Positions 55,501 through 64,000 of a DNA stretch of 64,000 bases are shown piece by piece; position 1 is the stretch's first letter, and every line of letters begins with the position of its first letter. The notes under the pieces were generated by a model, which saw only the letters and a list, made by a program, of their open reading frames with translations, did no database searches and was not told where the DNA came from. The position numbers and the translations under genes are program-made. The DNA is taken from the NCBI GenBank assembly GCA_035048815.1, contig JAUCBN010000023.1:9927501-9991500 (forward strand), read 5' to 3'. The DNA comes from Abelmoschus esculentus (Eukaryota > Streptophyta > Magnoliopsida > Malvales > Malvaceae).

Positions 55501-57671
55501 ATGGCGTCGTTTTTGAAATCATTTCTGGATCCGAAGAAGAATCCTCTGGCGGCTATGCACATGAAATCTGTTTCCAAACGCCTCCGCAGATACGGTACAC
55601 TTCCTTCCCTTTCCCCCCGTTAAAACATGAATCCCCTGGTTTCTTCTTCTTCTTCTTCGATGGTGTAGTTTTTGTTATCGGATCGGATGAATTGTTTAGG
55701 GCTTCGGTACGATGATCTCTACGATCCATTATACGATCTGGATGTGAAGGAAGCGTTGAATCGGTTGCCCCGTGAGATCGTCGATGCCCGTAACCAACGC
55801 CTTAAGCGTGCATTGGACCTTTCCCTCAAACACGACTATCTCCCTGAAGATCTCCAGGTTTTCTGTGCTTTGCTTTAACTTTCTATTAAGAATTTTGAGA
55901 ATTTTATTTGTGTTCTTAATTTCATATATGGATTTCTTATTTGTTTGTCTTCCAGTAATTCTGAGACTGAATCCGATGATAGAAGCATTTGATTTTACAG
56001 AGATTGTTGGCAGTATATTAATTTACGAGTATACTGTAAAACTTTGAAAGAATATAATTTTCTCGTGTGTCAGATTTTTTTAGAATTCATGTGAATATTT
56101 AAAATCTACCTGCCGCAAGACAACAGTCATTGTGTCAACGTTTTTTTATCTATCTATATATGTTGTTTTGACATTTAATTTTAGATTTTTCAGTATTTAT
56201 TGAAAATTTTAACTGTCTTCAATCGTTTTAACAGAGATTTGATATTTGATTTTGTAGTTGGGGTGATTATGAGTTCGAGACTGATTTATTTTGGTTCGGA
56301 AATAATATTATTAAGTTTGGTTTAGATTTGGAGTTCGCCGAGCTAGGCTCGACTCGAGATTAATAATTTTAGTATATATATTTTTATAAAAGATGAGTGT
56401 TTATTAAAAAACAAATTTCATAACCAGTACCGAAATAAAATTCAATATCAGAAAGTGAGAAAAGAGTGTCCAATTTGGTTTAGTTAATTTAGTTTTAGTA
56501 GATTTTTATTATTTTATTGTTTTTCTTTTATTAAAGAGATTATTTTTCGTGCACACGTAGTATATATATATATATATAATATATATATATAATTATTCTG
56601 ATTTTGTTCACGAGGTTTTCGAGCCAAACTCGAGTATGCTCGATTCAGTTTGTCTCATTAAGGTCTTGAGTTGAGCTTGAGTCCGAGTCGAGCTCATTCT
56701 AACCGAACTTTGATCGATTGGAGCCCTAATCGAACTCACTTGAACTGAACTTTAACCGAGCCAAGCTCAAATAGCTCGTAAATCGGTTACTCATTATCAC
56801 CCCTAATTTATACCTTTACTACATTATGGAATTTTTTATTTTGGTTCTTATAATTTTAATCTTCTTTCAGCTAGGTCCCTATAATTTTACTACATGACCA
56901 AAATGAAAAAGTTTTGTAATGCAATAAGATTACACAATTATAGTAAATTTGTGTATTTTTGAAATTTTTTAGTTTGGTTCCTCTAATTTTAGTTCTTTTC
57001 ATTTTAATCCTAAAATAAGAAGAAAAAAATTACCCAAAATGCCTGTGACTCTCACCCCAGACGCTGAGAAATTATATTATGGGTAAGTCTTACCGTGTCA
57101 TCCTGGGACCAACCATTAAAAATTATCTATCTCATCATTTTTTTCAATGTCATATTTTCCTAAGTGAATCTTCACTCATATTTATTGTTAATTTATTTTA
57201 AAAACAATTTTTTCAAGTAAAGATTCACTTAGGAAAAAATATCATAAAAAATTAATAATATGAGTGGTTTTTAGTCGTTGATCCCATAGACATGTGATAA
57301 GAGTTACTTATAATATAATATCTTCCGGACGCTACCCTTAGGTACCGTAAAATGATTATTTCCCTGCATAATTTTTCACATGCACCATTTCCCAAAAAAC
57401 TTTAAAATAAATGACCTTTTCCCCTAATTAAACTTCATAAACTCATAATTCATTGATTTTTTTTTTTTACTTTTTTCCCCAGAAACTGCAGACACCATTT
57501 AGGAGCTACCTTCAAGATATGCTTGCTCTTGTAAGCTCTCTAATACTAATCTCTGTTGATTACTTCATGGTTTAGTTCATTGTTTAGGGTTTTGTTTTGT
57601 AGGTGAAGAAGGAGAGAGCAGAACGTGAAGCATTGGGAGCTTTGCCTCTGTATGAACGAACCATTCCTTGA
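55501..57671 (+). CDS. QCR7: Cytochrome b-c1 complex subunit 7 (14 kDa, UQCRB-like)
   Basis: Small matrix-side subunit of mitochondrial complex III (ubiquinol-cytochrome c reductase), needed for assembly around cytochrome b. Exons 55501-55594, 55700-55857, 57483-57530 and 57603-57671 join in phase to 369 nt, 122 aa, as in other plants. Characteristic sequence: MASFLKSFLDPKKNPLAAMH, GLRYDDLYDPLYDLDVKEAL, RLPREIVDARNQRLKRALDL, LPEDLQ, LQTPFRSYLQDMLAL and the charged end VKKERAEREALGALPLYERT. All borders are GT-AG. The leader has a GAGAAGAGAGAAGAG purine run just before the ATG. Intron 2 is 1625 bp and contains two MITE-like insertions, while the other introns are about 70-105 bp. Confidence 0.96.
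56258..56806. mobile_element. hAT-like MITE in QCR7 intron 2
   Basis: Ends TTGGGGTGATTATGAGTTCG and CTCATTATCACCCCTAA are inverted repeats. The interior is made of GAGCTCGA/CGAGTCGAGCTC-type words (GGCTCGACTCGAG, CGAGCCAAACTCGAG), plus a (TA)n run at about 56559-56590. An 8 bp duplication was not clear. Confidence 0.7.
57066..57322. mobile_element. Hairpin MITE, copy D, in QCR7 intron 2
   Basis: Outer arms ATTATATTATGGGTAAGTC and GTTACTTATAATATAATATC; core CCTAAGTGAATCTTCACTCA, TTTATTGTTAATTTATTTT, AAGATTCACTTAGGAAAAA. It lies about 160 bp before exon 3. Confidence 0.7.
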
Positions 57672-60600
57672 GGTTTTTAAACTCTCTCTCTGTTAACGTA
57701 GACTTAAAATGATTAGCATGTCGTATAGCAGAAGCGGACACGAATGTCGGCTTTACCGGTTGGTTTAGTTACAGATTGCAGTGATCTGCGTTGGTGTTTG
57801 AATAGAATCTGTAGGTGGGTTTAGTCTCTTGGCAATGTCCCAACAATACTATATGATAGTTTGAACTGCATGAAAATGCTTATGCAAGCATTGCTACACT
57901 AAGCTATATAAGTCTAAATGTTGTAATGTATGTAATTAGGGTCGAATAAAACTCGAGTTAAATTGATTAGTTTTAGTTTTAGTTGGTTTTTATTTGGTTT
58001 AAATGATCGGTTAAAGTGGTCAAGTTAATGGTCTAATTATAAGAGGTTTTTCTAAATAATGGTAGGTTAAAAAAATGTTTGTATCGAATTTTTTATAAAA
58101 TTTATAAGAATTTTGGTACAAATCAAAATTCTTATAATTTTTATAAAAATTTCGGTACAACGGCTTTTTTTAACCATTTTTTAACTATGTCGTTTTCTAA
58201 AACTTCATTATCATTTTGATTAAAAATCAAATCCATTTGATTGAGAAAAAAGAATTTTTAAATATACATCTAATATCTAAATCAGACATTTCCTATCAAA
58301 TTACTACTTAAAAATTTTAGCTCACAAATTAGAATATAAGTTTTGATTTTATTCTCTATTTTAATACTTTTAATAATGGTGTGTTTTAATCACTTAACAA
58401 CTTGAGATTATTTGTGTCACATGTCAATGATAATGTTACCATTTTTTTTCCCAAAAATATCTTTTGCACTTGATTTTTTTAATAAATTTTAAATTATTTT
58501 AGAATTGACACTTGTTTATAGAAAAATTCATGACCAATCATGGAACCTTGAAAATTCTTCACTAGAAGTTGAATTGTCTTTTATACTAATCTTAAAAATT
58601 ACTACGTTCCATTTAATATGTGTAGTATTGGTTTTTAAAAAATTATATTTTTAATTTTGATTATAATTATTTTAAATATTTTAATTTAATAAAATTTATA
58701 AAATATATTTTTAAATAACTTGATTGGAGGTTTTTAAAAAATATATATTTTTATATTTTTATAATAATAAATTTAAAATAGTATTGAGTTAAAGTTAAAA
58801 AAATTCAAAAATCAATATTTAGACATATTGAATGAAATTGAGGGAATATCATTTAGCACTATCCGTTAGAAACGAGTCAAGCAACAAAATTTTAATTGTT
58901 TTATAAATTTAAGATTATCTGATTTGATTAATAACAATAAACTTTCAATAATTTCATATTTGAATGTGTTTGAATTTGATCTAAAATGTTGAAGATGTAG
59001 ATTCACGATTTCATTCGAACAGAAAAATAATCTACGGCGAATGTATTTCGGACTATAGAATTTAAAATTATGTGACTTCGTACTTTGCAAAAGTAATGCA
59101 AAGATAAATATAAAAAGATAGAAATCAATTGAGTATAGTTCGATTGATATTATCGTTAATATATTTTATATGAGAATATAAAATCGAGTATGTTTAAATG
59201 TTTAATATTATACTATTTATAAATGAGAAAGGATTAGAATAGTACAAGCATTATACATTGAATGTTAAAATATATAAAAAAATTGTGAAACATGTTTTTT
59301 CCCCTAGTTTTGGTCGTAAGACATTCAAAACTAGCTTAAACATAAGCTTTTTATGGTGAAGAAACATCATCTTATTCTCAAATAATAAGGGGCAAAGTAT
59401 ACAACAGTCATTAAACTATGTTGAAATTGTCTTTTTAGTCACTAAACCTTTATAATTATAAAATGATGATTCCATTTTCATGACAATCTTATAATTGAAT
59501 CAAAGATTTAATAAATATTTTATAATTTTTAAAGTTTAATAAATTAAAATATCATTTTACTATAATTTAATAAAAATATATGTATTTTACTATTTAATAA
59601 AACTCGAAATATTTTTAAACAATTAAAGTGATCAAACCTTCGACATCTCCATGTGATTCCATTTTCATGAGACCCCATGATTTTAATGCAGATTTTCAGA
59701 TTTTTTCTTGTTAATATATATTTGTTTCAGCCATGCAATTTGAGGACGTGTTACTCCAACATGCAAAACAATAAAAATATTTGGTATTTTTATGTTTATT
59801 TTATGACAGTTAATGTTTAAGGTTTATGTTTTTTCTCCTAAATAATATTGTCTTTAAATTCAGACTCGGGTTTCTTAATTATAAAAGTATAATATAGCTA
59901 TACTCGTATACACGATGATACACTTTTAAATTTGAACAATTAAAAATAAATCTTACAAATTGTTATATGTTATTAAAATATAAATTTTAGATACATTGAA
60001 TCTACAATAATTTTATCCATAATTTAATATTATATATGATAGAAATATCAAATAGATTCAATTTTGAAAAAAGAAAATCATACACAGATGGGTTGAGAGG
60101 ATTGCTCTCAATGGAGCTCTATAATATTTAATCCAAATTAATTAATCAATATATTAAATATTGAATTAAACCCCAAAAATATTATCTATCTTTTTAAAAT
60201 ATTTTCTCTCAATATTTTTTCAAAAACAATACTAAAATAACCCTAAACTCAATATAAATTAATACTAATTAGGGACGAATCTCCCTTGGGCCTAAGGCCC
60301 AAACTCTATTATAATATTAAAATATTTGATAGACTTTGGTTTAATTATAATTTAGTCTTTATAAAAAAATGTTAAAGTTAAAGAGTCTATTAAAATATAA
60401 TTAAGTAGGGATTCAACCGAAGAGGAATGAGTTCGTGTTATTAAATTTTTGGTTTACTATCAATTTAAGTTTTTGTAAGTTTAAAAATTAGATAAATTAA
60501 GTTTTGTTTTAAAATTTTAAATACTTAATAAATCCTTATATATTTTAAATTTAATATTTTAACCTCTAAAAATATTTAATTCTGACTCCATCCCTAATTA

Positions 60601-61605
60601 TTACCACATTTTCCCACGTGAATTTGACTAGTACCAGCATGAAAGCAACGAGTGATTAAATTTTACAAGATGAACTTCTGGTCGCATGCTTAACATCAGA
60701 CAATAGATTGGTTCTTGTCCATCAAAGTGTCGGCCGGCCACTGTCCATATCGCAGCTAGCGAGGAGCTGTGAGCCTTAACATTGATGGCCACAAATCTCA
60801 CTGCTTCAGACATGGAGAAATCAAACCCGATCCTGAGTTCAGGCACGACCAGTACCAGATGGGAGATCACAATACAGCAAGATCTCTTTCCATCATCGTC
60901 ATCGGAATTCTCGATATTCGATAACTATATTAGGTATTGATCGCTTTAAAATCAAGTGAAACGAGATCTTAAAAACATACCAGAACATTTTTTTCGGTTT
61001 GTTAGACTCGAATTTAAGACATTACTTCAAGAACACCGAACTTTGTTATAATGTCGTTTTCTAAAACAGGTTTTGATCCCCCGGGCCTGCAACATGCACG
61101 CACGATCTCATGAACCCCAAAAGTGGATCCTTCACATTTTTGGCTTCTCCATTCCAACAGATGAAAACAAGATCCAAGTAATTAGCGTCGCAATCAGCGT
61201 ATTTAATTTAAGGAACACTGTGACACCCAATCCAAAAAAACGAATTATTTGATTAAAAATATAATTTTTAAAGTTAAAATTTTAAATTTAATTTAAATGT
61301 TAATTGAGTCGTAGTTTATTTAGTATCATTGTTGTTTTAACATAAAAAGGGTAATTTTGATTTTTAAATAAGAACTTTTAGTTGTTAGAAGAATATTATT
61401 TCTATAATTGATATGAAGAAAAATAATGGGATTAAATCAACTTAAAGTTTCTTCAAACCCAAAAATAAATAAAAGTAAAATGTTTTCTATAGAGTTATGC
61501 ATACAATAAAAATTTAGAAGCTTTTAAAATCTCGTTGTCTTTATTCGATCGAGATGCATAACGAATAAAGAATGAGTGATGAGCGTTCCAAACTATTAGG
61601 CTGAA
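57672..61605. other. QCR7 3' UTR and AT-rich intergenic DNA
   Basis: The QCR7 3' UTR runs into AT-rich sequence after about 57950. 58000-60600 is mostly A/T with no gene. 60628-60870 has a higher-GC open stretch on the minus strand (81 codons, LVLVVPELRIGFDF...) and the sequence around it looks single-copy, but no family is recognised. 61219 onward (TGTGACACCCAATCC) resembles the start of a Tekay-type LTR, truncated where the copia element begins; tentative. Confidence 0.45.
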
Positions 61606-62067
61606 TGTTCTGCTACCCAAGATTATTAGAATTAAAATATATTCAATATGAATATAAACCCAAGATCTATACATGTCAAATCATCAAGAACAATAAAATA
61701 AATAAACTGAATGCGGAAGCGTACCTGAATCCATTGATGAAGATTTTTCAGAGGGTTTGATCTTCCAAGAAGTTAGGTTTTCTCTTGCAGCACAACTCTC
61801 AGACGGGGAAAGAGATATGCAAGTTGACCTAATTCTTGGGGACCATAACCCCTTTATATAGTTGATTTAATAACCAACTAGTAAGTATTTATAACTCTGC
61901 CCCTCATCAAATTATAAATACACCTTATGGTATCTACATTTTTAATTCCATGATAATTTAATACCTATAACAAGTGTAACATAATTGGTCACTTAATTAT
62001 GTGTTAAATTTTATAATAGCAATATTCATTATACATATGCCCACTATTATTGAATTTTAATCCAACA
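61606..62067 (-). repeat. 3' LTR (462 bp) of a Ty1/copia element on the minus strand
   Basis: The plus strand reads TGTTCTGCTACCC ... AATCCAACA, so the minus strand begins TGTTGGATT and ends AGAACA. Immediately outside (62068-62080) the minus strand reads CCAAGTGGGAGAT, the polypurine tract and LTR junction typical of plant copia elements (AAGTGGGAGATTGTTGGA). The 5 bp on the outer side are GCTGA; the other end of the element lies beyond the window. Confidence 0.85.
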
Positions 62068-64000
62068 ATCTCCCACTTGGGCAACATATGTTTCTTGACA
62101 AATGTATAACCTTATGAGCTCAAAAAATTGCTATCATATAATAGGTATTCTAAAACAATCTCGTCCATCAACTATATACATATAGAATCAAAGCGGTCTT
62201 CATCATATCAATCATGACTGGACCCATTAATGGTCACGTATAAAAACATAATCAAATGACAGATCAATCATGGATGCATAGCATGAAAATTACATGTAAA
62301 TGTGAACCGAACATGCTTATTTTCAATTGGTCCTCCTAAACTTTAGTGAGATCAAACTTTACTGAAATCAGAGTGTGCATAAACCAAATAATTTTATTTC
62401 TGTAGAAATTAACCTTAAATTAAAGTAACCAAAATTGTGTCTAAAACGAATGAGCATTTATCAAAATTATAAACTCCCACTAAAACTGAATATACTTAAA
62501 TAATATTATACCCACATGAGTAGTATGCTCATGAAAGACCTAGGATGATAGTTTCTCAATAAGTGCGCAATTATGGAGTTTGTACCAACATGCTCTATAG
62601 ACACACAAACACTCTGAATTTTCTTTAACAACTAGAAACAAAATTTTTATAATTATTGTTACAAAATAACTGAAGTGGTCTTTCTATTCAATCTATAATT
62701 AGCAATTCATGTGACAAGTCTTTTACATCAATATTCTAGTAGAACCGAAGCCTGTAAACTTGATGTTCTCTAACTTATCAGAACTTCAATATCTGAGCAT
62801 GTAATTTTTGTTCTCTAAGTATAAATTAGATTCTCAATAGCTTATGGAATCTTTTATATTTTATAAATTTCAAGGTTACTTGTAGGGCATTAAAAAATTT
62901 ATTTTCTTTAGTAATATGAGTGTCAATTGGTTTACTCTCACTGAACTTGTAATTCATACAATTTTCAACTAAATTTATCTCAAAACCGAATGAGATAATT
63001 AATATGAAATTTATAATTTCATTAATGAGAGTTAAACTTAAGCTCATAGATGGATTTTTTTAATTTACATTCATTAATTTTGTATCATTAGACACAAATC
63101 AATGATTGTACCATATAATTAATTTATTCAATGTTGTCATTGAAAAACACAAGCTTAACATCCATCTTATGTAGCTCAAGATTAAAAGCAACAATTATCA
63201 AGATTATTTTGAAAGAGTCTTTTAGTATAACTTGAGAGAACGTCTTCACAAAATCAATGTTTTCTTTTATAGTATATCATTTAGATATAAGACATGTCTT
63301 ATACTTGTTCACATTATCATTTACATCCCTCTTGATTTTAGATATTAATTTACAACCAATTGGTTTGTACCTTAAGGTAATGCAACAAGTTCCTAAACTT
63401 TATTGCCTTGTATAAAATTATACTATTTTTTAATGACATCTATCCACTTTTGAGAGTTAAAACTTTTATGGTTTAATAAAAATAACTGATCAGGTTATTT
63501 TCTATCATTCCTTTATTATACTTATTTCTTGATGAAATACTAAGTAATAATCCTTAATATTATTTCTCTTTTCTCTCATGGATATCTTTAAAGATATTTT
63601 TTTAGATTGTTGAGTTTGTTCTTCTGAAAAACTAGGTACCTTATCTTGAATGAGAGTTGTTCAACATTGTTTTGCAGATGTACTTGATTTACTTTTGATT
63701 AATGATAGATGTAAAAACCTAAACATTATCAAAAGTGATAGTATGAATTAAATTAATATTCAATTCATCCTTAACAACAATGTATCTAACTTTATTCTTC
63801 CTCCAAACTCAACATCCTAAAAAACAATTATAAATCTCTTATTAAAATAATCTTAATTATGGGATCATAAACTTTACAACCCATTGATCATTCAAAATAA
63901 CCTAAGTAGTTACTTATTTTTTAAGTTTAATTTTTTTACATGTACCCTAGCTTATACAAAAGAATGAACACTTTATACCTTATTGTTATTCCTTTTGAGC
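62068..64000 (-). pseudogene. Decayed pol of the Ty1/copia element, running off the window
   Basis: On the minus strand from 63365 to 63278 the frame reads KPIGCKLISKIKRDVN followed by NKYKTCLISK, clearly the start of the copia reverse transcriptase (usual KPIGCKWIFKIKRD...YKARLVAKG), with Trp, Phe, Ala and Arg positions replaced and a stop right after. Before and beyond this the frames are full of stops and no RNase H motif is recognisable; the distance from this motif to the LTR (about 1.2 kb) is near that expected for RT plus RNase H. So the order LTR, pol on the minus strand is intact but the coding sequence is very old. Confidence 0.75.

Noticed and set aside
55392..55715. 107-codon ORF overlapping QCR7 exon 1
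   Set aside because: Runs through the QCR7 exon and intron in another frame; the QCR7 frame has clear family homology.

Overview
This is a stretch of nuclear DNA from a flowering plant. The evidence is GT-AG introns in four eudicot-type genes, a fragment of plastid trnI-GAU DNA sitting in the nucleus, and dense nested LTR retrotransposons and MITEs in an AT-rich background. A core eudicot, probably a rosid, is my inference; the species cannot be fixed from the sequence alone.

Layout. 1-15 kb is a nest of transposons. A long-terminal-inverted-repeat DNA element (from about 1611) was split near its right end by a Ty3/gypsy chromovirus-like element (2390-14904, duplicated target CATAA). That element was later broken inside RNase H by a 3.45 kb solo LTR (7428-10877, duplicated target TATGT). 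15-21 kb is AT-rich intergenic DNA with several non-autonomous DNA elements, one ending 79 bp before the start codon of the next gene. 21126-27477 is a complete 24-exon PDR-type ABC transporter (1439 aa by my splicing). 27.5-33.5 kb holds AT-rich DNA, a decayed minus-strand LTR (29384-31556), and a roughly 610 bp tandem duplication that carries the 5' leader of the following gene. 33583-35399 is the V-ATPase proteolipid subunit c'' (4 exons). 36228-44164 is a young, non-autonomous Tat/Ogre-like LTR element (target GGGCC) with no recognisable gag or pol; its 3' LTR was later hit by a 271 bp plastid insertion. 44963-47175 is the N-alpha-acetyltransferase NAA50 (3 exons). 48-55.3 kb is a second transposon cluster with a Tat-like LTR remnant, hairpin MITEs and a 4.17 kb hAT-like element with a perfect 8 bp target duplication. 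55501-57671 is cytochrome bc1 subunit 7 (QCR7, 4 exons). The last 6 kb is AT-rich DNA ending in a minus-strand Ty1/copia element whose LTR is visible and whose reverse transcriptase is badly decayed.

The four genes are all on the plus strand and have no evident shared pathway: a plasma-membrane exporter, an endomembrane proton-pump subunit, a protein N-terminal acetyltransferase and a mitochondrial respiratory subunit. They are ordinary single genes separated by transposon islands. The most unusual structures are (i) self-complementary motif clusters that differ in sequence between three related LTRs, (ii) the tandem duplication of the VHA-c'' leader, (iii) the plastid insertion that postdates a retrotransposon, and (iv) a 160 bp higher-order minisatellite built on CCGTTGATGG inside the non-autonomous LTR element. 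Exon borders, reading frames and target duplications were worked out by hand; family assignments rest on motif recognition, not on searches.
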